Positions 33,046-42,132 of a stretch of DNA of 54,106 nucleotides are shown here, in pieces. Below the pieces are notes generated by a model. It was not told where the DNA came from and did not search any database. It saw only the letters and a program-made list of their open reading frames with translations. Source of the DNA: Paludibacteraceae bacterium (lineage in GTDB: Bacteria > Bacteroidota > Bacteroidia > Bacteroidales > Paludibacteraceae); contig CAJOCN010000003.1 of the NCBI GenBank assembly GCA_905233255.1, positions 1-54,106 of the forward strand, written 5' to 3'. The position numbers were made by a program, and so were the translations under genes. Each line of letters starts with the position of its first letter. Position 1 is the stretch's first letter.

Positions 33046-33953
33046 CAGCCATCATATGCACATATAATCGGGCAAAATATATTGGTCCTCTCTTGGAGAG
33101 TATTGCTGCCAATGATCTGCCTAAAACGGAGTACGAGATACTTCTGGTAGATAATAATTGCACGGATAATACACGCGAGATATGTGATATATTCGCTGCT
33201 ACTCATCCGGATGTGCAGTTCAGCTATACAACCGAGCCTGAACAAGGTCTCTCTGCCGCAAAAAACAGAGGGATCAAAGAGGCAAAGGGAGATATCATCG
33301 TTTATATTGATGACGATGCGTTGATTGATTCGTGGTATCTGCGCACATATGCAGAATGGTTCGCCGCACATCCGGAGACGATGGCTTGCGGCGGCCCGAT
33401 AGAACCACTCTATGAGACTACCGAACCGGAATGGATGACACCCTATACGAAGGCGCTCCTGACGGCGTGGATGAACTATGGCACCAAAGTGCGTGAATAC
33501 CCGCACGGACGTTACCCGGGCGGAGGCAATGTGGCTTATCGCAAATCGGTATTCGATCAGGTCGGACTCTTTAATACTGCCCTCGGACGCAAAGGAGGTA
33601 ACCTCATGGGCTCCGAGGAGAAAGATATCTTTGATAAGATGCATTCCCAGAATATGCAGATTCTGTATCTGCCGACTCCTGTGTTACACCATATAATACC
33701 GCAAACCAAATTAGATGAGCCTTATTTCAACCGCCTCACGCTCCAGATGGGTATCAGTGAGCGTCAGCGTACGTTGGCTATCTCGCGGAGCAAGTACTAC
33801 AAACGCCTCTTCTCGGAGTGTGTCAAATGGGGTGGTACTATCGTACTGCTATGCCTATATACAATCAGTTTCCACCCCATGAAAGGATGGAAACTGGTTC
33901 AGTTCCGCACTAATGTATCTAAAGGATTGCTCGGACTTACTTCTGCCGTTTGA
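33039..33953 (+). CDS. GT2-family glycosyltransferase
   Basis: A 304-residue GT-A glycosyltransferase: TAIICTYNRAKYIGPLLESI, ILLVDNNCTDNT, GLSAAKNRGIKEAKGDIIVYIDDDALI (DDD metal site) and GGNVAYRKSVFDQVGLFNT. Base composition rises to that of the host chromosome from about 33.1 kb, so this gene may be an older resident than the five before it. Its last 17 bases overlap the 3' end of the convergent YfhO-like gene, with no terminator between them. Confidence 0.9.
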   Translation: MLTAIICTYNRAKYIGPLLESIAANDLPKTEYEILLVDNNCTDNTREICDIFAATHPDVQFSYTTEPEQGLSAAKNRGIKEAKGDIIVYIDDDALIDSWYLRTYAEWFAAHPETMACGGPIEPLYETTEPEWMTPYTKALLTAWMNYGTKVREYPHGRYPGGGNVAYRKSVFDQVGLFNTALGRKGGNLMGSEEKDIFDKMHSQNMQILYLPTPVLHHIIPQTKLDEPYFNRLTLQMGISERQRTLAISRSKYYKRLFSECVKWGGTIVLLCLYTISFHPMKGWKLVQFRTNVSKGLLGLTSAV

Positions 33954-36387
33954 TAATTCCTCTCCAAAGAGGCGCAGTTGCAAAACCGATGGCAATAAGA
34001 AGGAGTATGATGCATATTGCGACGCACCACCTGTCTGTAATAACAGCACTTGGTTTAAACTCCATTCTGATGATGTGTTCTCCTGCCGGAACAACTGCAG
34101 CACGTAGCATATAGTTTACGCGAGCCAAAGGTATTTCTGTACCATTGATATATATATGCCAATCGTGTGGATAGTATATCTCCGAGAACACGGCAATGCG
34201 GTCTGTTGTTGCACGAGCAGTATATTCTAACCGGTTCGGTGCATAAGAGGTCAATTGGATATTATCACTCTCTGTAGGAATGCTGCTGCATGTCAGTACC
34301 TCGCGGAATTTCTCATCTGCTACGGCGGTAGTATGCAGATCCAGAGTATTCAAAGCTGCACTCTCGTCATCCGGAGTGGGCACAAACTGCACGTTCTCTA
34401 CAAACCATGCATTCCCCATTGCATCGGGATTTTGTACCACGCCGCGCTGCGTGACGATATACTTGGTATTCAGCATATTGAGTACATTCCAGTTCATCTT
34501 GCTGATATGTTCGTCTATCAGATCTTGATAGCGACGCAGTTTGACGGCAGAATAGCCGCCAATGGATTTCAACCGATAGCTGGTACGGGCGTCATTGAAG
34601 GTGTTGGTATTAAGATTTAGCACACGGTAATCCAAACTATTGTCCTGCAAGATTTGTTCTTCCCATGGCTGTATCTTGAAATACGCTTCGCTATCTTTGG
34701 TCTTGACAAAATTGTCATTATTAAAGAAACGCTTATTCACAGGAATCATATCTATACAGATCAACGCAGCAAGGCCGGCGTATAATATGGAACTGGTGAT
34801 TGGTGATCGGTGATCGGTGGTCCGGTTTTTCCAAGCATACCAGAATACAAGTCCGCAACCAATCAGCACAAACAGCATACTTCTCCATGCATCGCTCTTG
34901 ACCATGGCTACGCGCTGATCCAAAATGGCATCGTATAGCCATTGCGGAACCTGTCCTTTCCATTGTGCATCAAAACTACTGGTCATATTGAAACTACCGG
35001 CAAAGAGTGCTACAAACAGACATATTCCGGCTGTCACGCCTCCGGCTATGTATAGGCTATTCCGTAATTTCTTCCATTCGACTTTACCGTCTATAATTTG
35101 CTGTAATCCCAAGAATCCTAACAACGGAATCGTGATTTCCGCTACCACCAAGATTGACTCAACTGCGCGGAACTTGTTATACATCGGGAAATAATTGAAG
35201 AATAATTCTGTCAACCACATCATGTTCTTTCCCCATGCCAGGAAAATGGACATCAGCGTAGCAAACAGCAGTGCCCATTTGTACGGTCCGGGGACAATCA
35301 GTAATCCTAATAGGAATAGGAAGCATACAATCGCCCCGACATACACAGCTCCGCTGGTAAACATCTTCTCGCCATGATAAGTCGGTGCATGTTGGCAGAA
35401 CTGCTCGGCGTCCCTTTTGGGTACACCCTGCTTGCGCATGGCTTGGCTTAACTGGCTATCCTTTCCTAAGTTGTATCCGCTCGCACCGCCTTCCCAGTTG
35501 GGAATGAGCAGCGTCATGGTTTCTGCTTTGCCGTAGCTCCAGTCCGTGGCATATTTGATATCCAGACCTTCCGCCGGCTTGTCTTGAACTTGTTTGGTTA
35601 GTTCGCTATGACCTCCGCGCATGGTCTCTTTTAAGTACTCATTGTTCATCTTGAACCACGATAGTTTAGTACCGTAAATCAGAAGACCGCAAACAATCAG
35701 AATACCCAAGTTGATACCAAGCCATTTATAGTCTTTTTCACGAAGGTAGGTATAACACTCAGCTATAACCATGACACCCAATAGCAAGGCAACATAATAA
35801 GTCATCTGCGGGTGTATTGTCAAACTGATAAAACCATAAATAAGCACTAATGGAATACCCAAAAAGTAATTCTTACGGAAAATGGCATAAATACCACCTA
35901 TAAAAGGCGCTAATGCACCAATAGCTAATGCTTTCGTGATATGTCCGGCAGGGATGATAAGCATGAAATACGTGGACAGAGTCAGCGCAAAAGCACCGGC
36001 AATGGAGAGCCACGGATTTACCCTAAAGCAGCGCATCATAAGGAAGAAACCCAATAAATATCCCAGTATTATACCTATTACGTTCCAATTACCGGCAAAA
36101 CCCAGGTGAGTGACCTTTTCTAATGTGCTGCGTATATTATTAGATGGTAGATAACCCGTTATCTGGTATGTCGGCATACCGCCAAACATAGAGTTGGTCC
36201 ACCATGGACTGTCACCGGTTTCTTTTTGAAACTCTTGTGCTTCATGAGCGGCTCCTAACCAGCTCATCGTATCGCCCGCATATAATACTTTCCCCTCTAA
36301 AACAGGAGAACAATAGGCCATAGCAAACCCTATGAATACTACTAACGCCACTACATAAGGCGTAATCTTTTTCCAATCTATCTTCAT
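33937..36387 (-). CDS. YfhO-like multispanning membrane protein
   Basis: An 816-residue membrane protein with about a dozen hydrophobic segments, one large loop (about 45-110, including NSMFGGMPTYQITGY) and a soluble C-terminal beta-rich part. This is the YfhO (GT-C-like) architecture linked in Gram-positives to glycosylation of lipoteichoic acid; the Bacteroidota role is unknown. The stretch TDHRSPITSS (34794-34824) is encoded by ATCACCR heptamers and looks like an in-frame insertion between two membrane helices. It is the last gene of a long minus-strand series and follows the MerR gene directly. Confidence 0.82.
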   Translation of the reverse strand: MKIDWKKITPYVVALVVFIGFAMAYCSPVLEGKVLYAGDTMSWLGAAHEAQEFQKETGDSPWWTNSMFGGMPTYQITGYLPSNNIRSTLEKVTHLGFAGNWNVIGIILGYLLGFFLMMRCFRVNPWLSIAGAFALTLSTYFMLIIPAGHITKALAIGALAPFIGGIYAIFRKNYFLGIPLVLIYGFISLTIHPQMTYYVALLLGVMVIAECYTYLREKDYKWLGINLGILIVCGLLIYGTKLSWFKMNNEYLKETMRGGHSELTKQVQDKPAEGLDIKYATDWSYGKAETMTLLIPNWEGGASGYNLGKDSQLSQAMRKQGVPKRDAEQFCQHAPTYHGEKMFTSGAVYVGAIVCFLFLLGLLIVPGPYKWALLFATLMSIFLAWGKNMMWLTELFFNYFPMYNKFRAVESILVVAEITIPLLGFLGLQQIIDGKVEWKKLRNSLYIAGGVTAGICLFVALFAGSFNMTSSFDAQWKGQVPQWLYDAILDQRVAMVKSDAWRSMLFVLIGCGLVFWYAWKNRTTDHRSPITSSILYAGLAALICIDMIPVNKRFFNNDNFVKTKDSEAYFKIQPWEEQILQDNSLDYRVLNLNTNTFNDARTSYRLKSIGGYSAVKLRRYQDLIDEHISKMNWNVLNMLNTKYIVTQRGVVQNPDAMGNAWFVENVQFVPTPDDESAALNTLDLHTTAVADEKFREVLTCSSIPTESDNIQLTSYAPNRLEYTARATTDRIAVFSEIYYPHDWHIYINGTEIPLARVNYMLRAAVVPAGEHIIRMEFKPSAVITDRWCVAICIILLLIAIGFATAPLWRGIIKRQK
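34794..34824. repeat. GGTGATC/GGTGATT heptamer tract inside the yfhO-like gene
   Basis: Four imperfect 7-bp units in frame in the coding sequence, between residues YAWKNR and SILYAGL. Confidence 0.75.
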
Positions 36388-36714
36388 TTATTTAATCATT
36401 TTGCGTATTTCACATAACTCGTCTTTCACGCGTAGCAGGATCTCCAGTGCTGCTTGGCGCTCATCGGACCGTTTGGCATTGGAGGTCAGTTCCTTTTTTA
36501 TTGCCTCAATGCGCGTGATCTTCAGTTCGTCCCGGATATATTTGATGCGTTTGATGATCTCCTGATCCTCGCGGGTATAATAGCGGTTGCCGTGACCGTC
36601 TTTGCGCGGGCTGAGTTCGTCAAACTGTTGCTCCCAATAGCGCAGAGTAGAGGCCGGAATACCTGTCTCTTTCTCCGTCTCGCGGAGCGAGTAATATATC
36701 TTTTCTTCTGCCAT
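36388..36714 (-). CDS. MerR-family transcriptional regulator
   Basis: A 108-residue protein: an N-terminal winged HTH of the MerR type (YYSLRETEKETGIPASTLRYWEQQFDELSPRKDGHGNRYYTREDQEIIKRI) and a short C-terminal helix for dimer formation. It lacks a metal-binding Cys set and a large ligand domain, as is usual for this compact Bacteroidota type. ATG at 36714 overlaps the stop of the transglycosylase gene (TAATG), so translation is coupled. Its target is unknown. Confidence 0.9.
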   Translation of the reverse strand: MAEEKIYYSLRETEKETGIPASTLRYWEQQFDELSPRKDGHGNRYYTREDQEIIKRIKYIRDELKITRIEAIKKELTSNAKRSDERQAALEILLRVKDELCEIRKMIK

Positions 36715-38066
36715 TACTTGCAAATCTTCAGTTTCTTACCATCCCGGATAGCATCGCTCTTCAGCCCGTTCCACTGTTTGAGTTGCTTTACAGAGCAGTG
36801 GAATTTCTTGGCTATACCGCTGAGTGTGTCGCCTTTCTTAATCGTGTAATAGGTCACTCCGTTGACCCGGTATGCTCCGCTGATAGAGGTCACCTTGGCC
36901 ATATCAATCTCTGCGCGACGATTATTAATCAGGCTGTCGGCTTTATACGCGCGTATGCTGTCTTCTTGATCGATAAACAGACCTACTTTATCTGCCGGCA
37001 AACAGAGAGCATAACTCTTTCCGCCGGGTAAGATATCCCTTGAGTACTGTGGATTGAGCCTCCGTAGTTCCTCCATCGTGATATCCAGACTCTTGCTCAC
37101 TTGCTCCAAGTGCAGCCGTTGAGTCGTTTTGATGGTGTCCGTAATCATTATTTTCTCCGCCGGAGCTTTGCAGATACCATGCTCTTGACCATAGTTCATT
37201 GCATAATTGGCGGCAATGAAGATCGGCACATAGTTCCTCGTCTCTCGCGGCAGATAGGGATAGATGGACCAGAAATCGCGCTTACCTCCGGCTCGCCGGA
37301 TAGCTTTGTTCACGTTTCCGCTACCGCAGTTATAGGCGGCAATTACCAAGTTCCAGTCCCGGTAAACGCCATACATGCTACTCAGGAACCGGCACGCAGC
37401 CTCTGTGGACTTGACAGGATCCATGCGTTCGTCAACCAGCGAGTTGATCTCCAGACCGAAGAGTTTACCGGTAGCCGGCATGAACTGCCATAGGCCGGCC
37501 GCTCCGACATACGAACGGGCAATAGGGTTGAGGGCAGACTCAATGATAGGCACGTACTTCAGTTCGTACGGCAGTTTGTACCTGCCGAGTGCTTCCTCGA
37601 AGATAGGGAAGTAATATTCACTCATTCGCATCATACGTGCTACCTGTTTCGGATTGCGTTTGACATACCTTAATATAAACGCGCGCACGCGCTCGTTATA
37701 GGGAAGTTCAATCACGCACGGCAGTGCCTGCAGTCTCGCTTTATAAACGGAGTCGGGCAGGGTAGTGGTATCATGTACTGCTACGCAATCGGTTGTGTCC
37801 AACCACTGCAGACACCAATCCAGCGTCCGCATCTCTACATCCGTCAGGTTGCTATCGTTCCACAACTTATAAAACGGGATAGCGGGCACTTCCGCTACTA
37901 CCGAATCTTCGATTACCAGACTGTCTGCAACCGTCATCGGCACTAACTCCAGCGATTCAACGCTTGTGCTATCCGCGTGGAGAGTATCCGCCGGCTGAGT
38001 TACCTCTTGCGCCCCCATACTCAGCGAGGCGCATATACCAAATACTATAAAGAAGATCTTTTTCAA
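36714..38066 (-). CDS. MltD-type lytic transglycosylase with LysM domain
   Basis: A 450-residue exported murein hydrolase. Residues 1-19 are a signal peptide; a low-complexity Asp/Ser/Thr linker follows; residues about 150-320 are the SLT/GH23 domain with the catalytic Glu in YVPIIESALNP and the supporting AAGLWQFMPATGKLFGL and VIAAYNCGSGNVNKAI motifs. A LysM domain (YYTIKKGDTLSGIAKKFHCS) closes the protein. It cuts glycan strands to 1,6-anhydroMurNAc ends. It overlaps the DUF5683 gene by 4 bases; the parA-parB-DUF5683-transglycosylase order is familiar in Bacteroidota. Confidence 0.93.
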   Translation of the reverse strand: MKKIFFIVFGICASLSMGAQEVTQPADTLHADSTSVESLELVPMTVADSLVIEDSVVAEVPAIPFYKLWNDSNLTDVEMRTLDWCLQWLDTTDCVAVHDTTTLPDSVYKARLQALPCVIELPYNERVRAFILRYVKRNPKQVARMMRMSEYYFPIFEEALGRYKLPYELKYVPIIESALNPIARSYVGAAGLWQFMPATGKLFGLEINSLVDERMDPVKSTEAACRFLSSMYGVYRDWNLVIAAYNCGSGNVNKAIRRAGGKRDFWSIYPYLPRETRNYVPIFIAANYAMNYGQEHGICKAPAEKIMITDTIKTTQRLHLEQVSKSLDITMEELRRLNPQYSRDILPGGKSYALCLPADKVGLFIDQEDSIRAYKADSLINNRRAEIDMAKVTSISGAYRVNGVTYYTIKKGDTLSGIAKKFHCSVKQLKQWNGLKSDAIRDGKKLKICK

Positions 38067-38659
38067 AACTGTATAGCTAATTTTAATTCAGCACTCTGTT
38101 GGTGCTGTAAATCATAATAAATCTGCGGCTCCACATTGAGCGTCAAATCCGGTGAGATATCGAAATCAAAGAGTTGCGCATCCACATATGCATCTATCAG
38201 GCTTAGTGCATATACTGCCACCGTCGCTAATATCGAATAGTCACGGTATCGGCGGTAAGTGTTTTGCCGGTTCTGGAGCGTATTCATCCATGTGCTCGCT
38301 CCGCCCACACGGTCCATGTCGTACCCGTCGGGCATTACGGCTATATAACTCTTGCTCGCATCAGTTCCTACCGTTCCTGCCTGTACGTCTTTGTACAGAT
38401 CCAGATAGGCTGTCTTGTAGCCGCTGTAGCGGTTCTGCATCATGCTGATGGCATATCCGCATCCCATGAATGCGCCATATACGATAGGGAGTTTCCAATA
38501 CGATTTATTGTATATCTGTCCGGCTCCCGGGAAGATGACTCCTAACCACACTGCTTTGCCGGCATCCGGTTTCTGAAACCAGGTGCTCGTGCTGTCCTGT
38601 TGCGCCATCATCGGCAGAGCCAATGCGCCTAATAGTAATATGGTGATGAGTCGTTTCAA
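38063..38659 (-). CDS. DUF5683 domain exported/membrane protein
   Basis: A 198-residue protein with a signal peptide (MKRLITILLLGALALPMMA) and the DUF5683 core: GVIFPGAGQIYNKSYWKLPIVYGAFMGCGYAI, a segment NTYRRYRDYSILATVAVYALSLIDAYVDAQLFDFDIS and a short C-terminal beta segment. The function of DUF5683 is unknown. It lies between parB and the transglycosylase with 4-base overlaps on both sides, which suggests coupled expression and perhaps an envelope role tied to the cell cycle. Confidence 0.87.
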   Translation of the reverse strand: MKRLITILLLGALALPMMAQQDSTSTWFQKPDAGKAVWLGVIFPGAGQIYNKSYWKLPIVYGAFMGCGYAISMMQNRYSGYKTAYLDLYKDVQAGTVGTDASKSYIAVMPDGYDMDRVGGASTWMNTLQNRQNTYRRYRDYSILATVAVYALSLIDAYVDAQLFDFDISPDLTLNVEPQIYYDLQHQQSAELKLAIQF

Positions 38660-39489
38660 CGCAGTTTGTCGGCGATCCGGGCTAACTCTTCTTCGTTGCC
38701 GAAAGCGATGACTACTTTGCCTTCTTGGATCTTTACTTTAAGCCCGCTTGCGGTACTCAGTTCCTGCTCAAGTAAGGCATAAGGATTCTCTTTCTTGTCT
38801 TTCGCTTTTCGTTTCTCGACCTGTTTCTCTTCTTGTGCCAACTCCTCTACTTTGCGCACCGACAGACCTTCTTTTATGATCCGCTGGTATAGCGCTAACT
38901 GGCGCTCGGCAGACGGGGTGCCTAAGATAGCACGGGCATGGCCCATCTCAATCTTCTTCTCCTTGATACCCACTTGTATCTCTGCCGGTAATTTCAATAA
39001 TCTCAGGTAGTTAGCTACAGTAGCGCGTTTCTTACCCACGCGCTCCGCCATCCGCTCCTGAGTCAAGTCATAATCGTCCATCAGCCGCTGGTATGCCAGC
39101 GCTATCTCAATGGCATCCAGATCCTCGCGCTGGATATTCTCAATCAGCGCCCACTCCATCACCTGCTCGTCTTTGGCGGTGCGGATATATGCCGGAATAC
39201 ATTCCAAGCCTGCGATCTTACTCGCTCGGAAACGACGCTCACCGGCGATGATCATATATGTCCCGTCTCCGTTGTCACGCAGTGTGATAGGGGAGATCAC
39301 TCCGTGCTCACGGATCGAATCAGCTAACTCTTGCAGCGCCTCTTCGTCAAAGTTCCGTCGCGGCTGATCGGGGTTAGCTACAATGGCACTGAGCGCTATC
39401 TCCGAGATAGAACTGCCACCGTTGGTATCTACATGCGAGGTGTCAATCAAAGCATCTAAACCTCGCCCAAGTCCTGTCATTTTTTTCAT
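38656..39489 (-). CDS. parB: chromosome-partitioning protein ParB
   Basis: A 277-residue DNA-binding CTPase. Order of parts: N-terminal ParA-contact start (GLGRGLDALI), ParB/Srx fold with NPDQPRRNFDEEALQELADSI and the CTP-binding GERRFRASKIAGL, central HTH (LTQERMAERVGKKRATVANYLRLLKL, then MGHARAIL), and a C-terminal dimer domain after a Lys/Glu linker. It loads at parS and spreads as a clamp. No parS-like site (TGTTNCACGTGAAACA) was found nearby. It overlaps parA by 4 bases. Confidence 0.96.
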   Translation of the reverse strand: MKKMTGLGRGLDALIDTSHVDTNGGSSISEIALSAIVANPDQPRRNFDEEALQELADSIREHGVISPITLRDNGDGTYMIIAGERRFRASKIAGLECIPAYIRTAKDEQVMEWALIENIQREDLDAIEIALAYQRLMDDYDLTQERMAERVGKKRATVANYLRLLKLPAEIQVGIKEKKIEMGHARAILGTPSAERQLALYQRIIKEGLSVRKVEELAQEEKQVEKRKAKDKKENPYALLEQELSTASGLKVKIQEGKVVIAFGNEEELARIADKLR

Positions 39490-40250
39490 TTGTTTCGTGC
39501 AATAAGTTCTTTAGCTAAAGCAGTATAGTTCTTTGCGCCCTTAGAAGACGCGTCATATTCCAAAACCGATACACCGTGGGAAGGAGCTTCGCTCAACCGT
39601 ACGTTACGCGCAATAACGGTGTTGAACACCAGATCGCCGAAGTGCCGTTTTACCTCCTCATAGACCTGATTGCTCAGTCGCAGGCGGTTGTCGAACATCG
39701 TCAGCAGGAAACCCTCGATCTTCAGTTGCGGGTTCAGTTTTGATTTGATGATTTTGATTGTATTCAGCAGTTTGGCAATGCCCTCCAGTGCGAAGAACTC
39801 GCACTGTACGGGGATGATCACGCTGTCGCTTGCCGTCAGGGCATTGACGGTGATCAAACCCAGCGACGGACTGCAATCAATCAGGATATAGTCATACTCA
39901 TCGCGTACCTGATTCAGAATGTTCTTCAGCAACTGCTCGCGGTGCTCCATGTTCAGCATCTCTATCTCGGCACCCACCAGATCAATGTGGCTCGGAATCA
40001 TGCTCAGCCCTTTCGTACTGGTCGGTATGATTGCCTGATGCGGATCCACTCCGTTTACCAAACACTCGTATATCGTGTTGCTCAATTCGCGTATCTCAAT
40101 ACCCAGACCGGACGAGCTGTTTGCCTGCGGGTCGGCATCGATGAGCAGTACTTTCTTGCCTTGTTTGGCTAATGCTGCCGCTAAGTTGATAGAGGTCGTC
40201 GTCTTACCCACGCCTCCTTTTTGGTTTGCTAATGAAATAATCTTGCTCAT
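39486..40250 (-). CDS. parA: chromosome-partitioning ATPase ParA (Soj)
   Basis: A 254-residue Walker-type ATPase starting MSKIISLANQKGGVGKTTTSINLAAAL, with the deviant Walker A motif KGGVGKTT. Further motifs: LLIDADPQANSSSGLG (Walker A'), YDYILIDCSPSLGLITVNAL (Walker B). It works with ParB to move the origin region. The frame extends 20 codons further upstream, but ATG at 40250 gives the canonical start and overlaps the stop of the GT9 gene by 3 to 4 bases (ATGA). Confidence 0.96.
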   Translation of the reverse strand: MSKIISLANQKGGVGKTTTSINLAAALAKQGKKVLLIDADPQANSSSGLGIEIRELSNTIYECLVNGVDPHQAIIPTSTKGLSMIPSHIDLVGAEIEMLNMEHREQLLKNILNQVRDEYDYILIDCSPSLGLITVNALTASDSVIIPVQCEFFALEGIAKLLNTIKIIKSKLNPQLKIEGFLLTMFDNRLRLSNQVYEEVKRHFGDLVFNTVIARNVRLSEAPSHGVSVLEYDASSKGAKNYTALAKELIARNK

Positions 40251-41236
40251 ATCTGTTGTATAATTGTTTCTGCTTCTATCTGTCGGCAGGCATAATTCCT
40301 GTACCTGCAATGATTAGTGCCGTGACATGTGCACGGTCTGCACCGTAAATCGTGACGCTGAATAATGTCCTCCGCACGTTGCTTCCAGCCCATAAATCCG
40401 ATAACCGGATCGGTTGCGCACCATACGCTGATGGCCCTCAGCCCCACCAAACTGGCCAAATGCTGGTTCGCACTATCCATGCAAATCATAACATCTAATT
40501 TCCGCATCAGCTCCAACTCTTCTTTCAGTTGTAACTTGCCCGCAACGCTCTTTGTGCGGGGAAAGACTTCAGCCCATTGCCGCAGCATCTCACATTCTAT
40601 TTTCCCCGCTCCGAACAAGAACACCCTCGTTTTCTCGTCTTTGGTCAATTGCTCGATAATATCTTTCGTCACGCGATAGGGTAGCATGTTTGACCTCGAT
40701 TTGGCAAACGGCGCCAGACCTATCCATCTCCCCTCTTTCTCGCCGAATTTCTCCGTAACTATCTTAGCAACTGTGTCATTCTTCGGCAGTGCTTCAAACG
40801 CCTCGTCGGTCTCCAACCCGGCGCGTAGGAATGTATCTCTGTATCGGGCGAACTCGGAGGGCAACTGCCTTTTCCCTATTCCGAACTTGGTGATCAGGTG
40901 CTTTCTAAACCTGCCGTAACGGATCCGCGTTACCGGCTTCCCGCTCAATCGCATCAGACTGCCGAGGACTATCGTCCGCGGTACGCGTTGCAGGTCGATC
41001 ACCGCATCTACTTCATCCCGCAGCCCCCGCCATAACGCCCATACGCCGTGCCAATCCAGATGATTGTCCACCTCGCGGAAACGGACGTTGGGGAAAGGGG
41101 CAAACATCGCCTCCAGATTCTTCTTGCTCGCTACGATGAACCGATCATTCGGGTAGCGCTTGCTGAGCGAGGCGACCACAGGAACCGTCATCGCCACATT
41201 GCCCAAAGTCGCTAACCGAAGGATCAAGTATGTCAT
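40247..41236 (-). CDS. GT9-family (heptosyltransferase-like) glycosyltransferase
   Basis: A 329-residue GT-B enzyme of family GT9. Start LILRLATLGNVAMTVPVVASL is the heptosyltransferase N-terminus (usual form R-x-S-x-x-G-D). The C-terminal half has WIGLAPFAKSRSNMLP, VFLFGAGKIECEML, LDVMICMDSANQHLASLVGLRAISVW and a short Cys-rich tail (CRPCTCHGTNHC) common in Bacteroidota members. It probably acts in lipopolysaccharide core synthesis. It heads the parA operon by position, which is not its usual place in other phyla. Confidence 0.88.
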   Translation of the reverse strand: MTYLILRLATLGNVAMTVPVVASLSKRYPNDRFIVASKKNLEAMFAPFPNVRFREVDNHLDWHGVWALWRGLRDEVDAVIDLQRVPRTIVLGSLMRLSGKPVTRIRYGRFRKHLITKFGIGKRQLPSEFARYRDTFLRAGLETDEAFEALPKNDTVAKIVTEKFGEKEGRWIGLAPFAKSRSNMLPYRVTKDIIEQLTKDEKTRVFLFGAGKIECEMLRQWAEVFPRTKSVAGKLQLKEELELMRKLDVMICMDSANQHLASLVGLRAISVWCATDPVIGFMGWKQRAEDIIQRHDLRCRPCTCHGTNHCRYRNYACRQIEAETIIQQI

Positions 41237-41246
41237 ACCTATCGTT

Positions 41247-42089
41247 TTATTTCAGGTCAGTAATCTTGCTGAAATCCTGATCTCCATAATCCAAGTTCTC
41301 GCCTCCCATACCCCAGATAAAGGTGTAGTTATGGGTGGCTGCCGCACTGTGGATAGACCACTCCGGACTCAATACTGCCTGGTTGCCTTTCATCCAGATG
41401 TGGCGTGTCTCTTCTACCTCGCCCATGAAGTGGCAAACAGCCTGCTCCTCCGGTACCTCAAAATAGAAATACGCCTCCATACGACGGCTGTGTACGTGCG
41501 CCGGCATGGTGTTCCATACGCTGCCCGGAGCCAGCTCCGTCATACCCATCTGCAGCTGGCAGGTCGGCAGGACTTGGTTCACCAACATCTTATTGATATC
41601 GCGCTCGTTAGACATCTCCAGACTGCCCATATGCGCCACTACGGCATCCGCTTTCGTCACTTTCTTGTTCGGATAAGCGCAGTGCGCGGTCGTGGAATTG
41701 AAATAGAAAAGAGCAGGGTGGTTGGCGTCCAGACTCTCAAACTTCACCTCGCGGTCGCCACGACCGAGGTACAGCGCCTCTTTATAGTCGAGTTCGAACA
41801 CCTCGTCGCCTGCAATCACACGGCCTTTGCCGCCTACATTGAAGATACCCATCTCGCGGCGGGTCAGGAAGAACGGTGCCTTCAGCGGATCAATCGCCTC
41901 CAGTTTCAGTTTCTCACCCACCGGCATGGCGCCGCCCACGATCATGCGGTCGTACATGGAATAGACCATGTTCACCTCGTTCTTCACAAACACGTTCTCG
42001 ATTAGAAAATCCTTGCGGAGTCTGGTTGTGTCATAACTCTTTGCGTCAATAGGGTTTGACGCGTACCGTACCTCATAATTCGTTTTCAT
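41247..42089 (-). CDS. kduI: 5-keto-4-deoxyuronate isomerase KduI
   Basis: A 280-residue cupin enzyme that interconverts 5-keto-4-deoxyuronate and 2,5-diketo-3-deoxygluconate in breakdown of pectin or glycosaminoglycans. It shows the zinc site HVHSRRMEAYFYFE (two His and a Glu) and a later His in SPEWSIHSAAATHNYTFIWGMGGEN. Length and order match the family. No kduD, lyase or transport gene stands beside it here. A 22-bp space to the next plus-side gene contains the start of a TAATTCG heptamer array. Confidence 0.96.
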   Translation of the reverse strand: MKTNYEVRYASNPIDAKSYDTTRLRKDFLIENVFVKNEVNMVYSMYDRMIVGGAMPVGEKLKLEAIDPLKAPFFLTRREMGIFNVGGKGRVIAGDEVFELDYKEALYLGRGDREVKFESLDANHPALFYFNSTTAHCAYPNKKVTKADAVVAHMGSLEMSNERDINKMLVNQVLPTCQLQMGMTELAPGSVWNTMPAHVHSRRMEAYFYFEVPEEQAVCHFMGEVEETRHIWMKGNQAVLSPEWSIHSAAATHNYTFIWGMGGENLDYGDQDFSKITDLK

Positions 42090-42102
42090 ATCTGTGTGTA
42101 TT

Positions 42103-42132
42103 AATTCGTAATTCTTAATTTTTAATTTTAAA
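42103..42132. repeat. TAATTCK/TAATTTT heptamer array at the barrel gene 3' end
   Basis: Four units run from the intergenic gap into the coding end of the barrel gene; the last residues (KFKIKN) and the TAA stop are read from it. A second, similar array lies at the other end of the same gene (42757-42782). Confidence 0.85.
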
